Assembly (NCBI GenBank): GCA_964565375.1
Contig: CAZMEV010000001.1
Location: forward strand, 1-64,000
DNA length: 64,000 bases
Source: SLAN01 sp964565375
GTDB taxonomy: Bacteria > Spirochaetota > Spirochaetia > DSM-27196 > SKKC01
Direction: 5' to 3'
Made by a program: the position numbers and the translations under genes. The notes beneath the pieces are model-generated. The model worked only from the letters and a program-made list of their open reading frames with translations. It was not told the origin of the DNA and searched no databases. Below are positions 55,671 through 64,000 of the stretch, in pieces. The first letter of the stretch is position 1, and the number at the start of each line of letters is the position of its first letter.

Positions 55671-56966
55671 CTATTGCCTGCCGGGTCTGAACGGAAGCTG
55701 CTCGAACATTTCCTTTGTTTGTACGCCGGCGATCGTCGCCTGCTTTGTGTATTTGGTATGCAGACGCGTGGCGCCCTCGATCAGGATCTGCGAGGCGACG
55801 CCGAGTTGAATGGACTGCTGTGCTTCGAGAAATGCCGCGAACTCGTCGCAGATGCGCACGAGCCCACCGTCGAGCGGCCGGTAGTCGTCGCTGTTGTAGC
55901 GATTGTCGATCTCTTCGCTTTCGACCTGCTCGACGCCCTTAGGACTGCTTATCTTGCCGGTGAACTCATCGTCGATGAAGTACCGCATTTCCGCTGCGAT
56001 TTCCCTGGTCATGTGCGGGTATATTTCTTCAGCTACCGTTTCATCTTCGATCTTGCGGACGATTTCCGGTAGACCGGGGGTCGCCGTCTTGGTGGGGGCC
56101 ACAATGTCGCGGGTAACCGACTCGGGAAGGTCGTGAAAGAGGCCTGCGAAGAAGTTGTTGTACCGCCGTGTGTGACAGGGGTCACGCTGCTCGGTAAGGA
56201 GCAGCGCGAATGTCGCCACCATGAGGGAATGTCCGAGTACGGCCGTCTCGGGAATGCGGGGCGTACGGCTCCAGCGGGTCTGGTAGCGCAGCCGGTCGGC
56301 GACACTGATTACGCGGAACAGGTCAAGTTCGAGAATAAGCTGCCGCATACCGGCGAGATCGAGAAAGGGTTCCATGCGTTTTCGCAGGTGGTTCTCGATA
56401 GCGGGAATACGCGGATCGTGGGAGTTCACACCCTTAATGATCTGAAACTCACGGTACGTAGAGTAGCTTCGTGCCGCCTCAAGGATCTGCAGGGAGCGCT
56501 CGGCGGGTGTGCGATTGCGTTCCATCGGAATTCGCCCACCGGAATGTCCCTCAAGTCCAAGTTCCGGGTCGAGACCGAGCTGCAGGGCGGTCACCGGACG
56601 CGAGAAGTACTCGCGGAATCGGGACTCGAGCCCATAGGGGGCGAGCATGGGGGCCACCGAATCGGCGACCCACTGATTGAGCCTGTGGTATTCATCCGGA
56701 TGCTCGACTCGAATGCGTCTGTGAACGGTTTCCTTGATGTCGGAAAGCGCAATCTTTCGAAGCAGATCGAATACCCCGGTGAAGATAATCGTATCCCAGT
56801 CGACCTCGCGACCGTCCTGCTCCTCAAGTTTGCCGAGAAACCATGCAAGCATCATCGCGAACGACCGCCGGTCCATTTCGTTGAGTTCCATGGGCCGCAC
56901 GAGGTCATTCCATCGCTTTACCGAAAAGCCTCCGAAGAGGTGAAGGGCTACGGTCTTTTCGATCAT
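55671..56966 (-). CDS. HD-domain hydrolase
   Basis: The 431-residue protein has a metal-dependent HD phosphohydrolase domain in its second half: GHSLMVATFALLLTE (first His), then NNFFAGLFHDLPESVTRD with the His-Asp pair, and a later Asp. This is close to the YfbR/HD nucleotidase group. The N-terminal 200 residues are helical with no recognised domain. Likely substrates are nucleotides or related phosphates. The ATG overlaps the enzyme I gene stop, so it depends on translation of that gene. A 186-bp spacer to tolC follows downstream with no gene. Confidence 0.85.
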   Translation of the reverse strand: MIEKTVALHLFGGFSVKRWNDLVRPMELNEMDRRSFAMMLAWFLGKLEEQDGREVDWDTIIFTGVFDLLRKIALSDIKETVHRRIRVEHPDEYHRLNQWVADSVAPMLAPYGLESRFREYFSRPVTALQLGLDPELGLEGHSGGRIPMERNRTPAERSLQILEAARSYSTYREFQIIKGVNSHDPRIPAIENHLRKRMEPFLDLAGMRQLILELDLFRVISVADRLRYQTRWSRTPRIPETAVLGHSLMVATFALLLTEQRDPCHTRRYNNFFAGLFHDLPESVTRDIVAPTKTATPGLPEIVRKIEDETVAEEIYPHMTREIAAEMRYFIDDEFTGKISSPKGVEQVESEEIDNRYNSDDYRPLDGGLVRICDEFAAFLEAQQSIQLGVASQILIEGATRLHTKYTKQATIAGVQTKEMFEQLPFRPGRQ

Positions 56967-58723
56967 AGCTGCGAGCGTAGTGGATTTGTTTCTGAAACAC
57001 CAGCCACGCCAAGCGTGCTTGCTACATCACCAAGCAGGGCGTTCATTTCTTCCATAGTACTGATCCGCGTCATATCTTCGGCGATACCCCGGCACCACGC
57101 TTCATCGAGCCGGTCGATGTGCTCGGCGGTCGCGGTGAGCTGTCCTGGTGCCACACTCACCGCATTCACACCGATCCCGCGGTAGAATGGCAGCAGGAGC
57201 GGGTCAGAGGCGGCCTCTCCGCATACCGAAACCGGGACGGTGGCCTTCCGCGCACCCACTACGATGCGCCGCACGGTCCGTGCGATCACCGGATGACGTG
57301 TGCGATACAGATCCGTAAGGCGGGCATTCGTGCGGTCGACAGCCAGCATGTACATGACCAGATCGTTCATGCCGATGGACAGGAAATCTGTCTCGGCGGC
57401 GAGTTCCTCAGCGACGACCGCCGCAGAGGGGATCTCGATCATGGCACCGAGTCTGGGAGCCGCGTTGTGGGAGAGCTCCTCGTCTTCGAGTTCGGCGATG
57501 CACCGGTTAAGTTCCCCGCGGGCTTCGCGTACTTCCTCAACGGTGGAAACCATGGGAAGCATGATATGAAGGTCGGCATCCGGCGCTGCACGGAGCATTG
57601 CCCGCAACTGAGTGCGGAACATTGGTCTGTTTGCGAGCGAAAACCGTATACCGCGAACGCCAAGAAACGGATTGTCCTCGGGCACTTCGCCGGCGAGGAG
57701 TTTATCGCCGCCTATGTCCGCGGTACGGAGCGTGACCTGGCGTTCGGGAAAGAGCGCAACGATATGACGATACATGCGCATCTGCGTTTCCTCATCGACC
57801 TGGCCCTGGCGAATAATGAACGGAAACTCGCTTCTGTACAGGCCAATGCCCTCGGCAAGGTCTCGGGCTGCGTACGCGTCGGCAAGAATGTTTACGCTTG
57901 CAAGCAGACGCATCCCGCGGGTGCGTGTATGGAACTCGATCTGGCGGTCGACGGAGTCCTGGATGCTCTGTGAGCGGTTTACCCGGCATGCACGATCTTG
58001 CTCGCTCTCGTGCCCGATAGGAAGAATATGCCCACGGTCACCGTCGAGCGTCACAGTCGTCTCATTGGGTACACTGAGAATCTCGCGCGTTGAGGTAGTT
58101 ATTACAGGAATCCCCAGCGATCGCGCCAGAATAGACAGATGTGCGGTGAGCGGAATGTTCACGAGCACAACACCGGCAGCGCCGTCTACGGCGAGCCGCA
58201 GCAGCTCCGATGGAAAGACATCGGTGAGTACCACGATGCGCCCTGAAACAAATGCCCGCTCAGGCGGTTCGGCCGACAGGTTGGTCAGCAACCGGTAACC
58301 GAGATCACGTACGTCTTCCGATTTCTCAGCGGTGCGGTCATTGTCCCGACTGCAAAAGGCCTGAACGAAGGTTTCGATCGTGTTCGTCACAGCTCGCTCG
58401 GGAGCCATGCCTTCGCTGACAAGTCTCTGGATTTCGCCCGAAAAACTCTCATCCTCCAGCATGAGAAGATGGGCGCGAAAGACCAGTTCCACAATGTCGC
58501 TGAACCGGTTACCGCCGTCTTCTATGAGCTCGGTAAGCTGTTCACGGGTACGTGTGAACGCCCGTTGCAGGCGCTCGACGGCGGCATTACTCGATGAGTC
58601 TTCCGGCGCAGCGGCCGGTTCATGGCGGTGCGGATCCTGGTCGAATTGCAGAAGCGGACCGACGGCACTGCCCTGGGAGAGCGAGATACCTCTGATTGGT
58701 GCTGTTCGTTTATCAGACCCCAC
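56963..58723 (-). CDS. ptsI: Phosphoenolpyruvate-protein phosphotransferase (PTS enzyme I)
   Basis: The 586-residue enzyme transfers phosphate from phosphoenolpyruvate to HPr. The phospho-His is His195 in PLTAHLSILARSLGIP, where most relatives have T-S-H-x-A-I-L-A-R, and the PEP-binding barrel carries IGLYRSEFPF, RTADIGGDK, MIEIPSA and the catalytic Cys501 (VCGEAASDP). Length is typical. It starts at GTG 58723 with a poor ribosome site, 13 bp after the nucleotidyltransferase gene, so it may share that transcript. HPr itself is not in the window. An enzyme I next to an HPr-kinase-like gene is notable, although the kinase is of a different subgroup. Confidence 0.92.
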   Translation of the reverse strand: MGSDKRTAPIRGISLSQGSAVGPLLQFDQDPHRHEPAAAPEDSSSNAAVERLQRAFTRTREQLTELIEDGGNRFSDIVELVFRAHLLMLEDESFSGEIQRLVSEGMAPERAVTNTIETFVQAFCSRDNDRTAEKSEDVRDLGYRLLTNLSAEPPERAFVSGRIVVLTDVFPSELLRLAVDGAAGVVLVNIPLTAHLSILARSLGIPVITTSTREILSVPNETTVTLDGDRGHILPIGHESEQDRACRVNRSQSIQDSVDRQIEFHTRTRGMRLLASVNILADAYAARDLAEGIGLYRSEFPFIIRQGQVDEETQMRMYRHIVALFPERQVTLRTADIGGDKLLAGEVPEDNPFLGVRGIRFSLANRPMFRTQLRAMLRAAPDADLHIMLPMVSTVEEVREARGELNRCIAELEDEELSHNAAPRLGAMIEIPSAAVVAEELAAETDFLSIGMNDLVMYMLAVDRTNARLTDLYRTRHPVIARTVRRIVVGARKATVPVSVCGEAASDPLLLPFYRGIGVNAVSVAPGQLTATAEHIDRLDEAWCRGIAEDMTRISTMEEMNALLGDVASTLGVAGVSETNPLRSQL

Positions 58724-58736
58724 GATACTTCAAATG

Positions 58737-60089
58737 CTACGCCGTCGGTTTTCGGTCGGTCAACCGAGACTTTCGCTTCTTTCCCGGGACGCCGGAGGGG
58801 CTACGGCTGCTCGCTCTGCCGACGACACGGGAAACCATCAGACTAAGATATTTGTGAACGAGGCGAAACGGACGAAGCACAATGTGAAGCGGGCGCAGTG
58901 CGGGAGGAAGAGGCCAGAGGTCCTGTTCGCGGTCGGTAGGTTGTGTTATGTGGGCAAGGACGGCGGGAAGGTACGCGAACCGGTCGGCGGTCTGCTCGCG
59001 GCTTTGAAGGTATGCGGCGGTGCGGGCGATCGGATTTTCGCGGCTTGTTCCGTCGAATGCCCGAATTCGTTCCGCCGCTTTCCGGGCCAAGGCGCGTGCA
59101 TGGGGGTCGGTCGCCGCCCGTTCGAGCAGCTCGTCGGCAATGGGCGCGTCGAGCAGGGAAAAGGCGAGTAGAATACCAGTGTGAAGCAGACGGAGCGTGC
59201 CCGTCGCCCTCGCGCGGGCGTGGAGCTCGCGGCACATCTCGGGCGTCAGGCGCGCGGTAAGAACCGCAATATCACAGACCATATACAGGCGCATCCAGTC
59301 ATGCTTGCCCCCGTGATGCGCGGCGAGATATACGATCTCGTCGGTCGGATCGAGCGCTCGAACATCCCTGCCCATAATTTCGACCGTGGTCGCGCGCGCG
59401 ATCGCCGCTTCCGGGTCAAGCCCGAACGCCACGTCCGGGGGAAGAAACCGCCAATGCAGCTCTACGTGAATTCCGGTACGCGGATGGTCCAGATTGTACT
59501 CGCAGTTATCGACGAGAAGCCGTCCGAGCGGGCGTGCAGCCGACGCAGCCTCGGCGATATAGCCGTCGTTTCGAAGTATTTCTATGGCATCCCGAATGGT
59601 CGCCGGAGGCAGCAGAAAATCGAGATCCCGGAAAGACCGACGCAGTATACTCCCGTAGCCGCGCTCGGCGAGCGCCGGGCCCTTCATGACCGCGGCCCGG
59701 ATCCCGCACGCCTCGAAACGCGCGAGAATCCGCAGCAGCTCCAGCGTCATTCCGAGCACATACCGTCTGTCGGCCCGGGCGGGTGACTGCGGATCTTCGT
59801 GAAGTCCGGCAACTCCATGAAGATTTTTAAGGTTGATGTATTCCTCTTCGTCGCCGGCGTGAGTCGCGGATTTCGCGTTCCCGCGAAATCCCAGGTCCGA
59901 TGCGCTTTCACAGAGCAGGCGTTCGAACGTTCCGTTTCCGGCCACCGCCCGGGAGCGAACCGAGGCCCGGATTGCCCGAAAACGCCCGTTCGCTCCGACG
60001 GCGATCGGGCATTGATCCGGATTCCCGGCCGACCCTGACGCTCCGGTCGTTGGTGCGGGCAGGTGCCAGGCGGCTACTTCCGGTCTCAT
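58737..60089 (-). CDS. Nucleotidyltransferase-family protein (PF14907-like)
   Basis: The 450-residue protein has a polymerase-beta-like nucleotidyltransferase core: AAVMKGPALAERGYG, then RSFRDLDFLLPP, whose two Asp residues would bind metal, and HVELHWRF later. This family is found in peptide (RiPP) and polysaccharide clusters, including paeninodin-type lasso loci, with unclear function. About 90 N-terminal residues are low complexity. The ATG at 60089 was chosen for its AGGGAG ribosome site and ATGA overlap with the ABC gene; a longer frame runs 69 bases further upstream. The C-terminus is basic (SGVPGKKRKSR). It is the fourth gene of the coupled cassette. Confidence 0.8.
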   Translation of the reverse strand: MRPEVAAWHLPAPTTGASGSAGNPDQCPIAVGANGRFRAIRASVRSRAVAGNGTFERLLCESASDLGFRGNAKSATHAGDEEEYINLKNLHGVAGLHEDPQSPARADRRYVLGMTLELLRILARFEACGIRAAVMKGPALAERGYGSILRRSFRDLDFLLPPATIRDAIEILRNDGYIAEAASAARPLGRLLVDNCEYNLDHPRTGIHVELHWRFLPPDVAFGLDPEAAIARATTVEIMGRDVRALDPTDEIVYLAAHHGGKHDWMRLYMVCDIAVLTARLTPEMCRELHARARATGTLRLLHTGILLAFSLLDAPIADELLERAATDPHARALARKAAERIRAFDGTSRENPIARTAAYLQSREQTADRFAYLPAVLAHITQPTDREQDLWPLPPALRPLHIVLRPFRLVHKYLSLMVSRVVGRASSRSPSGVPGKKRKSRLTDRKPTA

Positions 60090-62041
60090 ACCGGCACTCC
60101 CTGCAGCTGATTCAACTGCATGCGGTACATGGTTTCGTACAATCCTCCGCGTGCGCACAGCTCCTCGTGGGTTCCCTCTTCGGTTATACGGCCGTCGCGC
60201 ATGACATAGATCCGGTCGGCCATGCGCGCGGCTGCCGCCCGGTGGGTTACCAGAAGGACGCTGCGGTGCTCGGCCCAGAGACGAATCGTAGCAAGGAGCC
60301 GGGCCTCGGAGTCCGGATCAAGCCCACTTGTCGGCTCGTCGAGAATCGCGAAGCTCGAGTCGCGGTAGAAGGTCCGCGCGAGTGCGAGCTTCTTCCACTG
60401 GCCTCCACTCGGTTCAATGCCTTCCTCAAGAAATCTTCCGAGCTGTGTCTTCCACCCCGAGGGCAGCGACGCAATGAAGCTTCCGGCACACGCGGAATCA
60501 GCGGCGGCGTCGAGCGCCGTGCGGTCGGGCGGTCTGTCGCTTCGGCCGAACCAGAGATTCTCCTCGGCGGTGTAGTGATACTGCGCGTAGTCCTGGAACA
60601 GGGCGGTTATCGAGTTCCACCAGAGATCTTTCGGTATGCCGGAAAGCGGCGTGTCGCCGTAGCGGATCGTTCCCCGGTCGGGCTCGTAGAAGCCGCAGGC
60701 GAGTTTCATGAGTGTGGATTTGCCGGCCCCGTTGTCGCCGACGAGGGCCACAAGCTCCCCGGGGCCCATCGACAGCGATACGCGGTCGAGCACAAGGCGA
60801 TCGGTTCCGGGGTAGGAGAAGGAGACATCCCGGAGCGTCAGCGGGGCCGGCCGGACACGGGCCGCGTTATGAGCGTTGCTGCCGCGGGTACTCCGGGTGG
60901 ACGTCGCGGCGCCGGACTCCGGTTCGTCGGCCGGTGTCCGCGTATTTGCGGCGCCGTCGTCGGTGGGAAGACGAAGGAACTCGAATACGGTTGCGAGAAA
61001 GAGGTTGCTTTCGTACAGTCCGTTAACAGCTCCCGACAGTTCACTTGCGAGTGCCTGGCCCTTCTGCACCGCCTGCAGAAGCAGTACGAAATCGCCGAGC
61101 GTCGTTTCGCCGCGCAGCGCCGCTAACGCCACGACGGCCACAACGGCGAAAACGACAAGTGTCTGAAGGGAATAGGCGATTGCTTCTCCCTTGGATCGGG
61201 CCGCTGCGAGCGCGAGACGCTCCCCGCGAAGCTCGTTGCGTTTCTCCGCCGAGCGGCGTGCGAGCAGACGGCCAAGGCCGAAAAGCCGAAGCTCCTTGGC
61301 GTGTTCCCGTCCGGTGAGAAGCCAGTTAAGGTAGACCACGTGGCGCTCGGCCGACGTGCGTCGCATTCGCCAGCGGTAATGGCGACGTGAGTGAAGCACA
61401 CGTGCGAGCACGAGCGGCAGCGAGGCAACGAGCAGGGCGGGAAGGCCGTACCACGGAAGGACGGCGATAAGGATAACCGCGATGCCCGCAAGCGAAAGTC
61501 CGGTGCGAAGCAGAAGCATAAGCTCGTCTACAACCTGCGTCGGGCGAAACGGAGCCTCCTCCTGGGCCCGGTGTAACGCGTCAAAGAATGCCGGGCGCTC
61601 GTAGTACGTCAGCGGGACATCTATCGATTTCGCATGGATTCGTGACTGTATGAAATCCCCGAGTGTGTGTGCCTGCATTTCCCGGACGTACAGTGCGGCT
61701 GATTTCAGAATCATCGAGACGATCGTGGCCCCTGCGGCGATAGCAATAAGGCCGAGCACGCGCGCCCCGGTGGTCTCAAGCCATGCGTTTGATCCGGGAA
61801 ACGAGGTTACTCCCTCGGTTATGGTATTGACGATCAGACGGACTACGTACAGCGGAACGAGCGGAACGAGCGCCTGCGCGGTGACCACGCACATCGAGAG
61901 CAGGGTGACGCCGGGAGCACTTTGCCACACCAGCGAAAGCGCTTGGAGAAGGTGAAAGCGTCCGCCGTTGCTGGTTACGGTCGTGCGAGCCGCAGTCGAC
62001 GGTTCGTCCGGCTTTGCGGAGCGAAACCCTTCCGCGCTCAT
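60086..62041 (-). CDS. ABC transporter, fused permease and ATPase (peptide-exporter type)
   Basis: The 651-residue half-transporter has six membrane helices, then an ATPase domain with Walker A GDNGAGKSTLMK, signature EPSGGQWKKLALART, Walker B FAILDEPTSGLDPDS and an H-loop LLVTHRAAA. It has no N-terminal C39 peptidase domain. The SGGQWKKLALARTFY signature is that of exporters in bacteriocin, lasso and lanthipeptide clusters. A linker of about 40 residues between the halves is low complexity (TRTPADEPESGAATSTRSTRG). A GGAGTCGAGG ribosome site precedes the ATG, which overlaps the kinase stop. It would work as a homodimer. Confidence 0.9.
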   Translation of the reverse strand: MSAEGFRSAKPDEPSTAARTTVTSNGGRFHLLQALSLVWQSAPGVTLLSMCVVTAQALVPLVPLYVVRLIVNTITEGVTSFPGSNAWLETTGARVLGLIAIAAGATIVSMILKSAALYVREMQAHTLGDFIQSRIHAKSIDVPLTYYERPAFFDALHRAQEEAPFRPTQVVDELMLLLRTGLSLAGIAVILIAVLPWYGLPALLVASLPLVLARVLHSRRHYRWRMRRTSAERHVVYLNWLLTGREHAKELRLFGLGRLLARRSAEKRNELRGERLALAAARSKGEAIAYSLQTLVVFAVVAVVALAALRGETTLGDFVLLLQAVQKGQALASELSGAVNGLYESNLFLATVFEFLRLPTDDGAANTRTPADEPESGAATSTRSTRGSNAHNAARVRPAPLTLRDVSFSYPGTDRLVLDRVSLSMGPGELVALVGDNGAGKSTLMKLACGFYEPDRGTIRYGDTPLSGIPKDLWWNSITALFQDYAQYHYTAEENLWFGRSDRPPDRTALDAAADSACAGSFIASLPSGWKTQLGRFLEEGIEPSGGQWKKLALARTFYRDSSFAILDEPTSGLDPDSEARLLATIRLWAEHRSVLLVTHRAAAARMADRIYVMRDGRITEEGTHEELCARGGLYETMYRMQLNQLQGVPV

Positions 62042-63111
62042 CCTCGACTCCGGTTCATTGAGCTGCAGGTACTGCCTTCGCGGCTCGAACCGCTTGAATG
62101 CCGGACATTTCTCACAACGTCGAAGGGCTCAGACAACACTCGTGAGTCTGCGGCGGAACCACGGAGATCGGCGGTCAGGATCTCGGCGACCGATGGAAGT
62201 GCGTCATATCCTGTCGGGTAGCGAAGGCGCATTACCGGAACGTGTTCCACCAGCGTTGAGAACCGGTGGAATCTCCTCTCGCGAAGCGAGTGAAGATCGC
62301 TGACGAGCTCCGCGAGGAACGCCGACCGGATAAGCCCGATAATCGCGACCCCGGGCGGAATGCGTTCGAGTTCTACCGCGCTGCCGGGTTGCCGGCGATC
62401 GAGAAGATAGATACGGTGCACAGGTCGCGCAGATGTTTCGAACGATCCAAGATCGCGAGCCGGTACACTGAGCTTCCCGTATCCCGGATGAACTCGCGTG
62501 TAGCCTTCGCATGTACCCACGAACAGTTCAGCCTGCTCGGGCGTCAACTTGATCTGCGGAAACGCCGGGCGACAACAGGTGTATCCTCCGCACGGTTCAA
62601 CGGCAGCAATGTCGTCCCCGAGCAGGGAGAAGCCTCGATTGAGAAGGGAAGCAACAAGGGTGCTTTTGCCGCCGCCCCGATCGGCAAGAAACAGCGCTGC
62701 CCGGCCATCGAGTGCGAGCGCCCCACCGTGAAGTGCCGGTATTCCCGACCGCTCGAGATACCATGCCAGCACATGACCGAGCAGACAGATTTCGACCATA
62801 TGCGCGAGCGACGGCTTGTGAAGCGCGCAGGTAATACGTCCCGGATACAGCGAAAAATCCGCTATTCGCGGGAATCGCATACGGTGTCCGGCCGGAATCG
62901 AGTAAACCGAAACCGCTGCTTCGCCGTATCGGTTCGTCTCCCGGGACGCCGCGATACGCATTTCCTGTGAATCGAACGGAAGGTGAGTACCGAAACTGCA
63001 TTCAAAGATAAGGTCGACCGGTGCGCCGGAATCGGCACGGTGCATCGGTGTCCTGAACTCATACTCCGTTTCCACGCACATGCCGAAAAGCAGCACCTTC
63101 CTTCTGTTCAC
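62038..63111 (-). CDS. HPr-kinase-like serine kinase (RiPP-associated type)
   Basis: The 357-residue protein has an HprK-type P-loop kinase core: IPALHGGALALDG, the Walker A loop ADRGGGKST (residues 143-151) and LLGDDIAAVE (residues 163-172), matching the HprK metal-binding Asp pair. The N-terminal 120 residues are variable, as in kinases that phosphorylate lasso peptide tails (PadeK/ThcoK type), and unlike true HprK, which has a different N-domain and works on HPr. It starts at GTG 63111, overlapping the preceding stop (GTGA), with AAGGAAA upstream. The last 40 residues are Ser/Arg-rich. Confidence 0.82.
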   Translation of the reverse strand: MNRRKVLLFGMCVETEYEFRTPMHRADSGAPVDLIFECSFGTHLPFDSQEMRIAASRETNRYGEAAVSVYSIPAGHRMRFPRIADFSLYPGRITCALHKPSLAHMVEICLLGHVLAWYLERSGIPALHGGALALDGRAALFLADRGGGKSTLVASLLNRGFSLLGDDIAAVEPCGGYTCCRPAFPQIKLTPEQAELFVGTCEGYTRVHPGYGKLSVPARDLGSFETSARPVHRIYLLDRRQPGSAVELERIPPGVAIIGLIRSAFLAELVSDLHSLRERRFHRFSTLVEHVPVMRLRYPTGYDALPSVAEILTADLRGSAADSRVLSEPFDVVRNVRHSSGSSREGSTCSSMNRSRG

Positions 63112-64000
63112 GATACATTTCCTTCATGCATGGGGTCCTCAATCTGTTCCTCGGGGAACGATTCGCAACAACGATCGGCGCTGTCGGACGAACGGAATTC
63201 GAGGAGACCGAATTCGGACAGTTCCGTGAGCAGGTTTTCTACATCATGGCATACCGTTTCACGGTCTCCCTGATACTGCGACAGAATCTCATCCACACAC
63301 CCGTCGACGTTCCCATGCCGGATAATTCCGTACCACATGGAAACGGCGCTTCCGCTCAGTTCGAAGTAGTCGACCGCGCCCGGCCGACCTTCGGATCGCG
63401 GCGTAATACGGGCAAGCTGAAGCCCCTGGTCCGACGGGCACCATACGACCCCGTCAGCCGCTCTAATCGACCCGTTTCCGCCGTGAATAAGATCCGGTGT
63501 CGTTTTTGACAGCGTTTCGAGTTCCTCGACACCGTTTAATTCCGCACGGCGGATTCGAAGCCGGTTCGATAGGCATCGATTCGCCGGCGCAAGATACCAC
63601 CCGTCCTCGATTTCCCCGGTTTCCTGGTTCCAGGCCCGGCTGTCGGGTTCATGCCAGGCGAACGACACATACTCGGGAATGCCGATCCAGTAGGCGTCGG
63701 TGAACATCCTGCTTCGTTCCGCATACCACTCCGGATAGCGGTTCACGAAGCGTGCAGGCGCGAGATCCTCGAGTGGGTGTGCCGTTATGCACGCCTGAAC
63801 CGCCGGTTCGTTCTCTTCGATCGACCGACACAGATCTGTCGGCGCAAAAAAGGGACAGAAAACGATGCCGCCTCCAGCCTGCAATGGCTCCGGCGGGGCG
63901 TTGCCTGCGTCGGACCTGTGCATCGCTCGCAGTGTTTCCCGGAAACGAATCCCCGAAAGCGCGCAGTCGTCCACGATACAGATAGTTCTGTCGTTTTTCG
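63108..64000 (-). CDS. Phosphoribosyltransferase-like/PqqD-like fusion (5' end outside window)
   Basis: The frame is open to the right edge, so the start is not seen; a GTG at 63974 is not necessarily it. The visible N-terminal part reads ICIVDDCALSGIRF, close to the PRPP-binding motif of type I phosphoribosyltransferases (four hydrophobic residues, two acids, then a Ser-Gly turn). A middle part with AYWIGIPEYVSFAWHEPD and YLAPANRCLSNR follows. The last 100 residues match a PqqD-like RiPP recognition element: VDYFELSGSAVSMWYGII, then DEILSQYQGDRETVCHDVENLLTEL read with a gap of a few residues. PqqD domains bind leader peptides. The combination with a PRTase-like half is unusual. The gene is coupled to the kinase by GTGA. 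Confidence 0.65.
   Translation of the reverse strand, partial: KNDRTICIVDDCALSGIRFRETLRAMHRSDAGNAPPEPLQAGGGIVFCPFFAPTDLCRSIEENEPAVQACITAHPLEDLAPARFVNRYPEWYAERSRMFTDAYWIGIPEYVSFAWHEPDSRAWNQETGEIEDGWYLAPANRCLSNRLRIRRAELNGVEELETLSKTTPDLIHGGNGSIRAADGVVWCPSDQGLQLARITPRSEGRPGAVDYFELSGSAVSMWYGIIRHGNVDGCVDEILSQYQGDRETVCHDVENLLTELSEFGLLEFRSSDSADRCCESFPEEQIEDPMHEGNVS

Noticed and set aside
58737..64000. Calling the right-edge cassette a complete lasso peptide cluster
   Set aside because: The cyclase, protease and precursor are not visible; only the accessory parts are present, and the PqqD-like part is in an unusual fusion.
1..64000. Search by eye for tRNA, rRNA, transposases and phage genes
   Set aside because: No cloverleaf-like segment, transposase motif, terminal repeats or phage structural genes were recognised; short RNAs could still have been missed.

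Overview
The window looks like chromosomal DNA of a free-living, GC-rich bacterium with a Gram-negative type envelope, most likely a saline or alkaline Spirochaetota (Spirochaetales). The main reasons are a giant secreted helical protein resembling the longest open frames of Leptospira, relaxed lipoboxes, a phage-free core gene mix with a single-RRM protein, and several tripartite RND systems. The taxonomic call is an inference. I saw no tRNA, rRNA, insertion sequence or CRISPR array. Most genes sit in tight operons joined by ATGA or GTGA overlaps.

Left part (1-20.4 kb, mostly plus strand). It opens with three overlapping genes resembling the Thermotoga-type inositol route (iolN-iolO-iolG-like). 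A minus-strand block follows with an SDR-like protein and an ABC-2 exporter pair. Next come a D,D-carboxypeptidase, a Mn-type superoxide dismutase with a good promoter and hairpin, a secreted YD-repeat-like protein next to an OmpR/EnvZ-type two-component pair, treY-treZ (trehalose from maltodextrin), a cation:proton antiporter translationally coupled to an orphan DNA methyltransferase, and an MFS exporter. Trehalose synthesis, ion/proton exchange and drug export fit a salt-stressed habitat.

Middle (20.4-33.8 kb, minus strand). One eight-gene operon reads TPR lipoprotein, small lipoprotein, TolC, adaptor, two Ig-like lipoproteins, RND pump 1, RND pump 2. It is an unusual eight-part envelope machine. 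Divergent from it is an 11.8-kb gene (33955-45798) for a 3,947-residue secreted protein ending in a C39-like cysteine-peptidase domain, followed after 11 bp by a small secreted protein. An HDAC-like deacetylase, an FMN-binding-like lipoprotein, an RRM protein and a small charged protein follow.

Right part (49.5-64 kb, minus strand). A second RND operon (TolC, adaptor, pump, PII-like small protein) is followed by a chain starting beyond the right edge: a phosphoribosyltransferase-like/PqqD-like fusion, an HPr-kinase-like protein, an ABC exporter and a nucleotidyltransferase, all translationally coupled, then enzyme I of the PTS and an HD hydrolase. This cassette resembles the accessory half of a RiPP (lasso-type) or HprK-linked peptide-modification locus and is, with the giant protein and the Ig/RND operon, the best candidate for undescribed biology. 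Many proteins here carry low-complexity or short tandem-repeat insertions in tails and linkers.
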